Positions 1-10,110 of a DNA stretch of 64,000 nt are shown one piece after another; within the stretch, counting starts at the first letter, position 1; each line of letters starts with the position of its first letter. The stretch covers positions 1 through 64,000 of the forward strand of contig DXBU01000004.1 of assembly GCA_019116385.1 (NCBI GenBank), in the 5' to 3' direction. Both the position numbers and the translations under genes were made by a program. Source of the DNA: Candidatus Blautia faecigallinarum. GTDB lineage: Bacteria; Bacillota; Clostridia; Lachnospirales; Lachnospiraceae. Below the pieces are notes generated by a model, which was given only the letters and a program-made list of their open reading frames with translations, was not told the DNA's origin and did no database searches.

Positions 1-244
1 TCTTAAATTTTATCACATCTCTTTTTACGATTCAAGTATTTTTTCCTAAAATGTTCCTACAAATTTTCCTATTTTTGTGAAGTTTTTGACAAAATCAACT
101 TTCCCAGGCACTGCACTTTATGCAATTAGCTGATATGTTTTCCTATTTTTGTAAATCCGGGCAAAAAAGCGGCAAAACTGGGCATATTGTTTTCCCCGCC
201 TTCATTGACAGCCGGGAAAAACAACTGGTACACTTAAAGCAGAA

Positions 245-2206
245 ATGGAGGTTGGGAAAATGAAGAAAAAACACCGAAGATCTGTTGTCCGCATACTGGG
301 CGCTCTGCTCCTTTCTCTGCTGCTCTGCATTCCGGCAGGGCTGGCATTTTTCTATTTTACGCAGCCTATGGAAGATGTATCTTACGATCTGTCCCTGCTT
401 GCGGAAGACGGGCAGGAATACCAGGGCGACAAAGGGTGGACTGTATATATCGATGAAGCCGGAGAAAGAACGCCGCTTACCTCAAACGGCACCGGAGGAT
501 ACAGCGGCCTTACGGAACCGGGGCAGACCTTTTATTATTCCCGGAAGCTCACAGAACGTCTGGACAGCCCCATGCTGCAGATCGGCGTGGCTAACCGCAC
601 AGTCGCTGTATTTCTCGATGATGATGTGATCTATACGGACTGCCCGGATCTGGATAACCGGATCGGCTATCTAGCGCTTCCTATGCTGGAGGCCGACCGT
701 TTTGAACCTTTGACGGTCTCTCTTCCTCCGGATTATCCCGGCAGGACGCTGACCATCGCACAGTCCACTCCCATATATTCGGAAACCTCCACAGAAGCGG
801 ATCCATCCTTCAGCGAAACGGTTTGGCCCTGTGATATAACCTTGTACTGCGGATATGCCTATGAAAGCGGTCTGATCGCCGAGGCTTCCCGGGTGATGCT
901 TCCCGCTGTTCTTTTGTCTGCCCTGATGCTCTTGCTTCTGGCAGTCTTTGTGTGGAACGCATGGATGGGGAAATTGTACCCTCAGCTTCCTGTCTTTGTC
1001 CTTGCGCTTTTATTCCAGATCGGCAGTATACTTTCCGGAGCGGAATTTTTCAGTTCCTATTTCGGGATCCTTCCTGTGGATCTCCGGCAGCTGTTTTTCC
1101 ACCTGTCTGCAGGGGCTCTGTTCCTTTTCCTCACCTTGTATTCCGGCCGGCTGCTTTTGCTGTCCGCCGCTGTCACCGCTTTGCATTGGGCCGCCACAGC
1201 GCTTTATTTTCTGGTGCAGATGGACTGGCTCATGGAATACGGAGCCCTGTATGTCTTCCTGTCGGAGCTTCCCCAGTACACCGGTTTTTTCGGTCTTTTG
1301 CTCTTTCTTGCAGAAGGATTTCTCCTGTGGAAGAGAGGAAGCCGTTTTTTCCGCCGCATGTGCGCAGCCGCTTTGACCACAGCCGCAGGATACGGGATAT
1401 TTCTCCTATGCACTCTTTTCCTCCGGCCAGGTTATGCCGCAGATGTTTTCAAACGGCTGAAGGATGAAGCAGTCACCCGTCTCCCGTATTTTTCTCTGCA
1501 GCTTGTATGGGATCTCTGCCTTATAGCAGCCCTTGTCTCTGTAATCATGGAGGTGGTATCCCAGATGACGGAGTATTTTACAGAAAATGCCGTTCTTACC
1601 ACCAAAAATAAGCTTGCCCTCGAAAGCTATGAAAATCTCCGCCGCCAGTCCGAAGAAATACAGATGCTCCGCCATGACACCATGAAGCATTATTCTCTAT
1701 TATATGCCATGGCGAAGGAGCGGCCCGAACAGATATCCGGATATCTGAAGGATCTGATCGGGCAGGCCCGGGATATCCGTCCTGTGGTCGCCAGCCGGAA
1801 CCGGGTCCTTGACATCCTGGTCAACGGAAAGCTGAGCGAGGCGGCGGAAAAAGGAATTTCTGTGGAGATCCTCCGCTCAGACGCTCCTGAACGCCTGCCT
1901 CTTTCCGACGGAGATCTTTGCCGTCTCGTGCTGAACATCCTGGACAACGCGGTTTACGCCGCGTCACGTCCCAGGGCAAAAGAACATTTTATCCGTCTGG
2001 ATTTCCACTGCAAGGAACAGCATTTTGTTTTTTCCTGTGAAAATTCCAGGGCAGACCTGCCCCAAAAGAAAAAGCTCCCCCATCCGGAGGAGCATGGTTA
2101 TGGTCTGAAGATCATCCGGCAGATCATGAGCCGGTGGGGAGAGGATATGATCTCTGTTGAAGAAAGCCCTTCCTCATACAGCATCACGGTGATCCTGCCC
2201 TTATAG
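245..2206 (+). CDS. Membrane sensor histidine kinase, GHKL-type ATPase with extracellular sensor domain and multiple TM helices
   Basis: 653 aa ORF; N-terminal TM, ~170 aa extracytoplasmic region, TM block, HDTMKHY H-box-like motif, then NILDNAVYAA (N-box) and HGYGLKIIRQI (G-box). Confidence 0.88.
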   Translation: MEVGKMKKKHRRSVVRILGALLLSLLLCIPAGLAFFYFTQPMEDVSYDLSLLAEDGQEYQGDKGWTVYIDEAGERTPLTSNGTGGYSGLTEPGQTFYYSRKLTERLDSPMLQIGVANRTVAVFLDDDVIYTDCPDLDNRIGYLALPMLEADRFEPLTVSLPPDYPGRTLTIAQSTPIYSETSTEADPSFSETVWPCDITLYCGYAYESGLIAEASRVMLPAVLLSALMLLLLAVFVWNAWMGKLYPQLPVFVLALLFQIGSILSGAEFFSSYFGILPVDLRQLFFHLSAGALFLFLTLYSGRLLLLSAAVTALHWAATALYFLVQMDWLMEYGALYVFLSELPQYTGFFGLLLFLAEGFLLWKRGSRFFRRMCAAALTTAAGYGIFLLCTLFLRPGYAADVFKRLKDEAVTRLPYFSLQLVWDLCLIAALVSVIMEVVSQMTEYFTENAVLTTKNKLALESYENLRRQSEEIQMLRHDTMKHYSLLYAMAKERPEQISGYLKDLIGQARDIRPVVASRNRVLDILVNGKLSEAAEKGISVEILRSDAPERLPLSDGDLCRLVLNILDNAVYAASRPRAKEHFIRLDFHCKEQHFVFSCENSRADLPQKKKLPHPEEHGYGLKIIRQIMSRWGEDMISVEESPSSYSITVILPL

Positions 2207-2208
2207 CT

Positions 2209-2925
2209 CTATTCCTTCATGTAGGAAAAGAACGCCTGCCGCACCTCTTTGATCCGATGCTTGCTGACCGGAACGATCCTTCCGCCGGCAAGCTCAAGGC
2301 AGGTGCTCTGCAGAGTCCGCACATAGCGGCAGTTTACCAGAAAGCTCTGGTGGCACCGTACAAAGCCGTGGCTTAAAAGCATTTCCTCAAGTCTGCTCAT
2401 GGAAAGTGACGTATCCCATTCTTCTGACTCCAGATAGATCCTGCTCTTTCTTCCTACGATCTCAATATAATAAATCTCGCCGGGAGATACTTTCTTTATG
2501 CCGCCGTTTGTATGGAGCAGGATATCCCGGTCTTTCCGGTACCTGGCGTAGCAGTGCAAGATCCCTTCTCTCAGCTTTTCCCTTTCCACCGGCTTAGCCA
2601 GATAGCGGGCCGCAGATACCTCATATCCCATAAGAGCCATCTCTTTATTAACAGAGAGAAAAATAATATCCGTCTTTCTGTCTTCTTCCCGGATCTGACG
2701 GGAAAGGGCGATGCCGTCCTGTTCCGGCATCATCACGTCGAGAAGGAGCAGGTCAAACTGCCGGCCCCCTTTCAACTGTTCCAGCAGATCCTTTGCCCTG
2801 CTGAAACAGGAAATCTCGCCCGGGATTTTTTCTTTCCTGCAGATCTCTTCCGCCATGATGCGGGTCCTTTCTCTGTCTGTCTCCTGGTCGTCACAGACGG
2901 CGATCCCATATGTCTGATTTATCAT
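2209..2925 (-). CDS. LytTR-family response regulator
   Basis: N-terminal receiver (FDLLLLDVMMPEQDG); C-terminal LytTR DNA-binding domain (YYIEIVGRKSRIYL...FVRCHQSFLVNCRYV). Confidence 0.93.
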   Translation of the reverse strand: MINQTYGIAVCDDQETDRERTRIMAEEICRKEKIPGEISCFSRAKDLLEQLKGGRQFDLLLLDVMMPEQDGIALSRQIREEDRKTDIIFLSVNKEMALMGYEVSAARYLAKPVEREKLREGILHCYARYRKDRDILLHTNGGIKKVSPGEIYYIEIVGRKSRIYLESEEWDTSLSMSRLEEMLLSHGFVRCHQSFLVNCRYVRTLQSTCLELAGGRIVPVSKHRIKEVRQAFFSYMKE

Positions 2926-2950
2926 GCCTTACCTCTTATGTCAAAAATAT

Positions 2951-3679
2951 TTATTCTTCCAGGCTGCGGTTCACGTATTTCGCGATCTCCGATACCGAAC
3001 GGTTCAGCACCAGTTCTTCCGGAAAATCCAGCTCTTTAAGAAGAGCCTCCGCATAGGGGAATTCTCCGATATAAGTATCAAAATGCGCGTCGCTGCCCAT
3101 CACCACCGGAACCTTGTATTCTCTGCACAGCTCCAGCATGGCGACGTCATTTTCCCTGGCGTTCTGGCGGAAGCAGTCCGGGGCAAGAGAATGGTTATTT
3201 ACTTCCAGGACCTTTCCGTACTCCTTCGCGCTTTCCACAAGGGCCCGGTAATCCACGGGAAAACGTCCGTCATCGGGATGTCCGATGATATTTACATATG
3301 GGTTCTTCATCACGTTTCTATAAGCGTCTGTATTCTCCCTGATGGTTCCCGGCGTCATGCAGGGAGTATGGAGGCTGGCGATCACCACATCCATCCTCCG
3401 GATCTCTTTTTCTTCCAGGTCCACATGTCCTTCCGGATCCAGGATATTCACCTCCGCTCCCAAAAGGAGCTCAATGCCGTACAGCTGCCGGGGGACCACC
3501 TTTAAATTATGAAAATAAAAATTGTGGCAGGTACCCGGCATCTTCGGTGCATGTTCCGTGATCCCAAGAAGGGAAAGGCCCTTTTCCGCCGCCGCCTTTG
3601 CCATCTCCCGCAAAGAACAGTAGGCATGTCCGCTTGCCACCGTATGTGTGTGCAGATCCAAAACCCATTTACGATCCAT
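2951..3679 (-). CDS. PHP-domain phosphatase/hydrolase (YcdX-like)
   Basis: DLHTHTVASGHAY, TEHAP, GHPDDGRFP motifs; start likely at internal M (MDRKWVL) of the 2951..3775 ORF. Confidence 0.85.
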   Translation of the reverse strand: MDRKWVLDLHTHTVASGHAYCSLREMAKAAAEKGLSLLGITEHAPKMPGTCHNFYFHNLKVVPRQLYGIELLLGAEVNILDPEGHVDLEEKEIRRMDVVIASLHTPCMTPGTIRENTDAYRNVMKNPYVNIIGHPDDGRFPVDYRALVESAKEYGKVLEVNNHSLAPDCFRQNARENDVAMLELCREYKVPVVMGSDAHFDTYIGEFPYAEALLKELDFPEELVLNRSVSEIAKYVNRSLEE

Positions 3680-3893
3680 ATTTCTACTCTCCTCTTTCTC
3701 TGAAGTATAACGGTTATGCAGTATTTCTTCCCTATTATACATCTTTTTTCTTTCTTTTGGATAGTGATTTTCCATTGCTTTTTCAATTCATTTTCGTTAT
3801 ACTATTCTTTAAGCATAAAATGACATCTGACCGGACGGTTGTTTCAGCCAGGCACATCGGTCCCTTCAGTCCACAGAAAGGAAGCAACACACT

Positions 3894-4607
3894 ATGAACA
3901 GAATTTTCAACATGGACAATAAATTCTTTGTCTTTATGGGAAGAGTGGCGGATCTAATCATCCTGAACCTGATCTGCCTTGTATGCTGCATTCCCATCAT
4001 AACCATCGGAGCGTCCCTGACCGCTCTGTATTATGTCACCTTAAAGATGGTACGGAACGAAGAATCCTATATCATAAAAAGCTTTTTCAAATCCTTCCGT
4101 GAGAATTTCAAACAGTCCACAATCATCAATGTGATCATGCTGGTCACAGCGGTAATGCTGTTCTTTGACCTGAATATCTCCCGGGGCCTTGAGGGAATGC
4201 TGTCCCAGGTACTGACCTGCATTTTTATCGCTTTTTCGTTCCTGTATTTTTTGGTTTTCCTGTACATATATCCGTTACAGTCAAAATTTTACAATACCAT
4301 CAAGAATACTTTTTCCAATTCGATCTTAATGGCGATCCGGCATCTTCCCTATACGGTCATCATGATCATTATCAGCCTGATCCCTGTGGCAGTCCTGTTC
4401 ATTCCGGATGCCCGCATCCAGGCAACGATGATGATGCTTGTATTTCTGATGGGAATATCCACCATTTCTTATCTTAACTCAAAATTTTTTGTTAAGATTT
4501 TTGACAATTATATTCCGGATGAAAAAGAGGAGACCGATGGATCTCTTCCGGAAAGCCAGGAAAACGCTGACCAGAAGCTCCCTGATCCCGGAGAAAAAAC
4601 TCTATGA
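3894..4607 (+). CDS. YesL/DUF624 family membrane protein
   Basis: MNRIFNMDNKFFVFMGRVADLIILNLICLVCCIPIITIGASLTALYY is the typical YesL/DUF624 N-terminus. Confidence 0.85.
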   Translation: MNRIFNMDNKFFVFMGRVADLIILNLICLVCCIPIITIGASLTALYYVTLKMVRNEESYIIKSFFKSFRENFKQSTIINVIMLVTAVMLFFDLNISRGLEGMLSQVLTCIFIAFSFLYFLVFLYIYPLQSKFYNTIKNTFSNSILMAIRHLPYTVIMIIISLIPVAVLFIPDARIQATMMMLVFLMGISTISYLNSKFFVKIFDNYIPDEKEETDGSLPESQENADQKLPDPGEKTL

Positions 4608-5536
4608 GAACCTGGAACGAAAAGCCTTACCACTCCCTGGACTATATGCTCCGGGAGCGGTTTCAGGAAAAAGTCTATAAAGTTACCTTGAACGCAGGTA
4701 TGACATGTCCAAACCGCGACGGCACTCTTGGCCGCCGCGGCTGTATTTTTTGCAGCGAAGGAGGCAGCGGCGATTTTGCCGCGGACGCCCGTCTTTCCAT
4801 CACCGGACAGATCGACAGCCAGATAAAGGCCCTTCAGTCCAAGCGGCCCATCCGCAAGTATATCGCCTATTTCCAGGCATATACCAACACCTACGCCCCG
4901 GTGCCTTACCTGGAAAAGGTCTTTACGGAGGCGATCTCCCATCCCGGCATCGTAGGGCTGTCTATCGGCACGCGGCCGGACTGCCTGGGCGCTGACGTGC
5001 TGGAGCTGCTGAACGTTCTGAACCAGCGCAAACCGGTGTGGGTGGAGCTGGGACTCCAGACCATGCATGAAAAAACGGCGGAATATATCCGCCGGGGTTA
5101 TCCCCTTTCCTGCTTCCAGGAAGCGGTCCGCCGTCTCCGGGCTGCGGATATCGAGGTGATCGTACATACGATCCTGGGCCTTCCCGGAGAAACCAGGGAA
5201 GATATCCTGAAAACCATGGATTATCTGAATACCTGTGATATTCAGGGAATAAAGCTGCAGCTTCTGCATATTTTAAAAGGAACGGATCTGGCGGCGGACT
5301 ATCTGGCAGGAAAATTTCAGGCATTAAAACGGGAGGAATATCTGGACCTGCTCATAGAATGTCTGGAGCATCTGGATCCTTCTATCGTCATCCACCGCAT
5401 GACCGGCGACGGGCCTAAGGAGCTTCTGATCGCTCCCTTATGGGCCAGCCGCAAGCGTGAGGTTTTAAATCTGCTCCATCATACCATGAAAGAACGGCAG
5501 AGCTTCCAGGGAAAGCAGTTTGTCCCCGGATGCTGA
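4604..5536 (+). CDS. Radical SAM protein (TIGR01212/YhcC-YtqA-like)
   Basis: CPNRDGTLGRRGCIFCSEGG cysteine motif, SIGTRPDCL, HTILGLPGET; overlaps upstream gene by 4 nt. Confidence 0.9.
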   Translation: MRTWNEKPYHSLDYMLRERFQEKVYKVTLNAGMTCPNRDGTLGRRGCIFCSEGGSGDFAADARLSITGQIDSQIKALQSKRPIRKYIAYFQAYTNTYAPVPYLEKVFTEAISHPGIVGLSIGTRPDCLGADVLELLNVLNQRKPVWVELGLQTMHEKTAEYIRRGYPLSCFQEAVRRLRAADIEVIVHTILGLPGETREDILKTMDYLNTCDIQGIKLQLLHILKGTDLAADYLAGKFQALKREEYLDLLIECLEHLDPSIVIHRMTGDGPKELLIAPLWASRKREVLNLLHHTMKERQSFQGKQFVPGC

Positions 5537-5565
5537 TGCCCTGTAAAAGACAGGAGGGAACATCA

Positions 5566-6078
5566 TTGGCAGAGCCATTTACGATCTATAAACTTATCGT
5601 CCTCTATATGGTCTCCCATTCCGAAAAGGAGGTCAGCAATTCACAGATCACCGACTTTATCCTGGAACGGGGGTATACCAGTTATTTCCATCTCCAGCAG
5701 GCGATCTCCGAGCTGATGGAATCCAAGCTTCTGGAAAAGCGGACGATCTCCAATACTTCCTACTACTCTTTGACCGGGGAGGGAAAAGCTGTCCTCTCCG
5801 CCCTGGAAGCAGAGCTTTCTTCGGAGATCCGCAAGGACATCCTGGATTATCTTAGGGATCTCGGCTGCAAAGAGCCGGAGCGGATCCTTACCCCGGCGGA
5901 CTGTTACGAAACGCCCCAGGGCAACTACGCGGTGCGGTGCCAGCTGGTAGAAAAAAACACAACGCTGATCGATCTGAACCTCATCGCCCCTTCCCAGGAA
6001 GCCGCCAGATCCATCTGCCGCAGCTGGCCCAAAAAGAGCCAGAATATCTATGAATTGATAATGGAGGAGCTTTTGTAA
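5566..6078 (+). CDS. DUF4364 family protein
   Basis: ORF 5530..6078; TTG start at 5566 preceded by AGGAGGG at 7-nt spacing; winged-helix-like sequence. Confidence 0.75.
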   Translation: MAEPFTIYKLIVLYMVSHSEKEVSNSQITDFILERGYTSYFHLQQAISELMESKLLEKRTISNTSYYSLTGEGKAVLSALEAELSSEIRKDILDYLRDLGCKEPERILTPADCYETPQGNYAVRCQLVEKNTTLIDLNLIAPSQEAARSICRSWPKKSQNIYELIMEELL

Positions 6079-6095
6079 GCTCCTCCATTTCTTTT
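6060..6095 (+). terminator. Rho-independent terminator overlapping the DUF4364 stop codon
   Basis: atggaggagc-ttttgtaa-gctcctccat followed by ttctttt. Confidence 0.75.
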
Positions 6096-6198
6096 ACAGC
6101 TTCAGAAAATCGTTGCTTAAATATATCCGCAAGAGTATACTGATATCTATACCACACAGTTTAAAGCTGTGGATAAAATTCAAAAGGAAAGATAGCCT

Positions 6199-6585
6199 AT
6201 GGAAGATCTGTGTTTACATCCTGAAGAAAAAGGATTCCCCCCTGAAAATGCCGGGAAATACATTTTATACTATATGAATGGCGATGAGCTGTGCACGGTT
6301 ATCTATGTGGATTTCCGAAAGGAAACGGTACGGATCGAGAATAAAACCGATGATCTCCTGTACCGGGCCTTTGGATGTATCGAGGATCCGGACTGGAAGG
6401 ATTTTCTGTTCATGCTGGAGGAGCGCTGCTTTCCCCGGACCAGGGACAAGATGAAATCCATCCTCCGGGCCATGGACCTTCCTTTTTATGATCCCTGGCT
6501 CATTGTCCAGAAAACCCAGGGCCGCATGGCCGACGACCATCAATGGATCCGGATCGAGGAGGACAATCGTGATCACACTGAGTAA
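6199..6585 (+). CDS. Conserved-type hypothetical protein upstream of rarA
   Basis: 128 aa ORF with good coding character, no family recognised. Confidence 0.65.
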   Translation: MEDLCLHPEEKGFPPENAGKYILYYMNGDELCTVIYVDFRKETVRIENKTDDLLYRAFGCIEDPDWKDFLFMLEERCFPRTRDKMKSILRAMDLPFYDPWLIVQKTQGRMADDHQWIRIEEDNRDHTE

Positions 6586-6617
6586 GACAAATAAGAGAAC
6601 ATGAAAGAGGAATCTAT

Positions 6618-7937
6618 ATGGATTTATTTGAATACGCAAAATCAAAGACTCTGGACAAAGAGTCCCCCCTGGCATCGCGGCTGCGGCCCGCTACACTTGA
6701 CGAAGTGGTTGGCCAGGAGCACATCGTAGGGAAGGACAAGCTGCTTTACCGCGCCATCAAAGCGGATAAGCTCACCTCTGTTATTTTCTACGGGCCTCCC
6801 GGCACCGGGAAAACCACCCTGGCCAAGGTGATCGCCAATACCACCAGCGCCAATTTTACCCAGATCAACGCTACGGTGGCGGGAAAAAAAGATATGGAAG
6901 AAGTGGTAAAGCAGGCGCAGAATGACCTTGGCATGTACGGAAAGAAGACCATCCTGTTTATCGACGAGATCCACCGTTTCAACAAGGGCCAGCAGGATTA
7001 TCTCCTTCCTTTTGTGGAGGACGGGACCATCATCCTCATCGGCGCCACCACGGAAAATCCTTATTTTGAGGTAAACGGGGCTTTGCTCTCCCGTTCTATC
7101 ATCTTTGAATTAAAGCCCCTGGAGATCCAGGAGGTCAAGACCCTGATCCTGCGGGCGGTAAACGATCCGCAAAAGGGTATGGGCAGCTATAATGCCGTGA
7201 TCGAGGAAGACGCCCTGGAATTTCTGGCGGATATGGCCGGAGGAGACGCCCGGAACGCTCTCAATGCGGTAGAGCTGGGCATTCTCACCACTCCCAGGAG
7301 CGACGACGGAAAGATCCACCTCACCCTCGATGTGGCTTCCGAATGTATCCAGAAACGGGTCGTACGCTATGACAAACAGGGCGACAACCACTATGACATC
7401 ATCTCCGCCTTTATCAAAAGCATGCGCGGTTCCGACCCGGACGCCGCCGTATACTACCTTGCAAAGATGCTCTATGCAGGGGAAGATGTGAAATTTATCG
7501 CCAGGCGTATCATGATCCTGGCATCCGAGGATATCGGCAACGCCGATCCCCAGGCCCTGTGTGTGGCCGTTGCGGCCGCCCAGGCTGTAGAGCGGGTGGG
7601 GATGCCTGAGTCTCAGATCATCCTTTCCCAGGCGGCGTCCTACATGGCCTGCGCTCCCAAGAGCAATTCCGCCGTGAACGCCATTTCCGCCGCTATGGAC
7701 TCGGTGAAGCGTACCAAGACCACCGTCCCGCCCCATCTCCAGGACGCCCACTACGGCGGACATGAAAAGCTTGGCCGGGGCATCGGCTATAAATATGCCC
7801 ATGATTATCCTGATCATTATGTAGAACAGCAGTACCTTCCCACAGAGATCCTGGGCACGAAATTTTATGAGCTCAGCGATATGGGGTATGAAAAAACATT
7901 AAAAGAACATATGAAGCGCATTAAAGGAAGGGTCTGA
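6618..7937 (+). CDS. rarA: Replication-associated recombination protein A (AAA+ ATPase, RarA/MgsA)
   Basis: GPPGTGKTTLA Walker A, FIDEIHRFNKGQQD, SRSIIFELKPL; full-length 439 aa. Confidence 0.95.
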   Translation: MDLFEYAKSKTLDKESPLASRLRPATLDEVVGQEHIVGKDKLLYRAIKADKLTSVIFYGPPGTGKTTLAKVIANTTSANFTQINATVAGKKDMEEVVKQAQNDLGMYGKKTILFIDEIHRFNKGQQDYLLPFVEDGTIILIGATTENPYFEVNGALLSRSIIFELKPLEIQEVKTLILRAVNDPQKGMGSYNAVIEEDALEFLADMAGGDARNALNAVELGILTTPRSDDGKIHLTLDVASECIQKRVVRYDKQGDNHYDIISAFIKSMRGSDPDAAVYYLAKMLYAGEDVKFIARRIMILASEDIGNADPQALCVAVAAAQAVERVGMPESQIILSQAASYMACAPKSNSAVNAISAAMDSVKRTKTTVPPHLQDAHYGGHEKLGRGIGYKYAHDYPDHYVEQQYLPTEILGTKFYELSDMGYEKTLKEHMKRIKGRV

Positions 7938-7941
7938 GCCT

Positions 7942-8673
7942 TTAAACCAGCAGCAGCCGGTCCACTGTCACCAGTTCATACCCTTCCTTCTGCAGATAAT
8001 CCACAACAGCCAGGGCGCCCTCCACTGAAGAGGCATACCCATCGTGCATAAGGATAATGGAACCATCCTTTACATTTTCCTGTACGATCTCCAGTATAGA
8101 ATCTGCGTTTTTTGTTTTCCAATCCAGAGTGTCCACATTCCAGGGAACATTAAAAAGCGCTACTGCCAGCTGCAGATCTTCCCGCGTTTCTCCGAAAGGA
8201 GGCCGCAGGAAGATCGGGTACTCCCCGGTGATCTCATAGATCCGGTTGCCTGTCTTTTCTATTTGCATCTGTGCTTCTTTTTGATCCGTTTTCGTCAATT
8301 GCACATGGTCGTAGGTATGATTTCCGATCAGATGTCCTTCTTCATACATGCGCAGGACCAGTGCCTCATTCCCTTCTATATTCCTTCCCAAAAGAAAAAA
8401 ACTGGCTTTTACTCCTCGTTCCTTAAGTCCGTCTAAAAGGAGAGGAGTATATTTTTTGCTTGGTCCGTCATCAAAGGTCAGAGCCGCTCTGGGGCTTTCT
8501 CTGCCAGTATTCTCCTGTTCCAGGATTGTCTTTCCCAGCGTCTCTTCCGGACTTTTCACAGCCTGCAGATATTTATCGCAGAATAATACGGCAGTCATCC
8601 CGGCTGCAGCCATAAGCCCCAGAATAAGATTTCTCTTTCTCATTTTTTGCCGTCCTGCATCCATTCTGCACAT
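7942..8673 (-). CDS. Polysaccharide deacetylase (NodB homology)
   Basis: ALTFDDGPSKKYTP, GNHTYDH, RPPFGE, LMHDGY motifs; N-terminal TM. Confidence 0.93.
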   Translation of the reverse strand: MCRMDAGRQKMRKRNLILGLMAAAGMTAVLFCDKYLQAVKSPEETLGKTILEQENTGRESPRAALTFDDGPSKKYTPLLLDGLKERGVKASFFLLGRNIEGNEALVLRMYEEGHLIGNHTYDHVQLTKTDQKEAQMQIEKTGNRIYEITGEYPIFLRPPFGETREDLQLAVALFNVPWNVDTLDWKTKNADSILEIVQENVKDGSIILMHDGYASSVEGALAVVDYLQKEGYELVTVDRLLLV

Positions 8674-8701
8674 TATATGCCATTTTTCCTGCTTTCATTC
8701 A

Positions 8702-8734
8702 AAAAAAGCAGCAGGCATTTTGCCCGCTGCTGCT
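8702..8734 (-). terminator. Rho-independent terminator of the cytidylate kinase-like gene
   Basis: minus strand GCAGCAGCGGGCAAAATGCCTGCTGC followed by TTTTTTT. Confidence 0.8.
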
Positions 8735-8738
8735 TTCT

Positions 8739-9365
8739 TTATCTTCTCATGATCTCCATCTGCGCTTCGATGGCTTCCACACATTTCTCAAACCCCAGCT
8801 TGCCGCTGTTCAGGCACAGATCGTAGTTGGTGGCGTCGTTCCACACCCCGCCTGCAAAACGGCGGTAATAATCCTGCTTACGCTTGTCGTCCCGCAGAAG
8901 GAATTTTTCCACATCCTCCCTGGTCCCGCTGATCTTCGGCATAGAATGCTCCACACGGAACTCCCAGGGCGCATGGACAAATACCCGCAGGGTATTGGGA
9001 CGGTCCTTCAGCACAAAGTTCACACAGCGTCCTACCACCACAAAGGATTCTTTCTCCGCCAGATCATGGATCACCTTGGCCTGATAATTAAAAATATTCT
9101 CATCTGTGACAAATTCTTTGCTTCCGGGAGGGATCAGTTCCCCTTTATAAAGCCCTGTCCTGTTGAAAAGGGACGCTTTCTTTACGCTGCTGCCCTCTTC
9201 CACCTTCCCGAACAGGCTCACATCGATCCCGCTGGCGTCGGAAGCCATCTGGATGATCTCTTTATCGTAAAAGGAATAACCCAGCTTTTTCGCAAGCATC
9301 TGTCCGACGGTGCGGCCGCCGCTTCCATATTGCCGCGCAATGGTAATTACAAAATGTTCATCCAT
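8739..9365 (-). CDS. Cytidylate kinase-like family protein
   Basis: ITIARQYGSGGRTVGQMLAKKLGYSFYDKEII motif typical of the family. Confidence 0.9.
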   Translation of the reverse strand: MDEHFVITIARQYGSGGRTVGQMLAKKLGYSFYDKEIIQMASDASGIDVSLFGKVEEGSSVKKASLFNRTGLYKGELIPPGSKEFVTDENIFNYQAKVIHDLAEKESFVVVGRCVNFVLKDRPNTLRVFVHAPWEFRVEHSMPKISGTREDVEKFLLRDDKRKQDYYRRFAGGVWNDATNYDLCLNSGKLGFEKCVEAIEAQMEIMRR

Positions 9366-9388
9366 GTAAGATTCCTCCTTTTCCCCGT

Positions 9389-10099
9389 TTATTCTCCCAG
9401 ATATGCCTTCTGTACGGATTCATCGTGAAGGAGCGCGTCCGCAGAACCCTCAAGGGTCACATTTCCAGTCTCAAGGACATACGCCCTGTCGGCAATGGAA
9501 AGAGCCTTTTTCGCATTCTGCTCCACCAGAAGGACCGTAGTTCCCTCCTGGCTGACCTCCTTGATGATATCGAAGATCTCATTTACAAAGATAGGAGAAA
9601 GCCCCATGGAGGGTTCGTCCATCAGGATGATGCTGGGCTTGCTCATAAGAGCCCTGCCCATGGCAAGCATCTGCTGCTCGCCGCCGCTCAGGGTTCCCGC
9701 CGGCTGATTCTTCCGCTCTTCCAGGCGGGGAAAATGCTGATATACCTTCTTAAGGGTTTCTTCCACCTCGTTTTTGTCATTTCTGGTATAGGCCCCCATT
9801 TTCAGGTTCTGCAGCACCGTCATATCCGCAAACACGCGCCGCCCTTCCGGCACATGGGCCATTCCCATGGTAACGATCTTGTGGGCAGGAGTCCTGGAGA
9901 TATCTGTTCCATTAAACAGGATGCTCCCGCTCTTTGCCCGCAGAAGTCCGGTAATGGTATGGAGCGTGGTCGTCTTTCCTGCTCCGTTTGCTCCGATCAG
10001 CGCTACGACCTCTCCCTTATTTACCTCAAAGGAGACGCCTTTCAGCGCCTGGATCACACCATAATAAACATGAATGTCTTTAATTTCCAGCAATGCCAT
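9389..10099 (-). CDS. livF: Branched-chain amino acid ABC transporter ATP-binding protein
   Basis: GANGAGKTTTLHTITGL, LSGGEQQMLAMGRALM; LivF-type size and operon position. Confidence 0.93.
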   Translation of the reverse strand: MALLEIKDIHVYYGVIQALKGVSFEVNKGEVVALIGANGAGKTTTLHTITGLLRAKSGSILFNGTDISRTPAHKIVTMGMAHVPEGRRVFADMTVLQNLKMGAYTRNDKNEVEETLKKVYQHFPRLEERKNQPAGTLSGGEQQMLAMGRALMSKPSIILMDEPSMGLSPIFVNEIFDIIKEVSQEGTTVLLVEQNAKKALSIADRAYVLETGNVTLEGSADALLHDESVQKAYLGE

Positions 10100-10110
10100 T
10101 GTTCTTCCTC

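Noticed and set aside
4508-5269. 253 aa minus ORF over the radical SAM gene
   Set aside because: Antisense shadow of a conserved coding sequence; no recognisable domain.
7110-7817. 235 aa minus ORF over rarA
   Set aside because: Antisense to a clear AAA+ gene.
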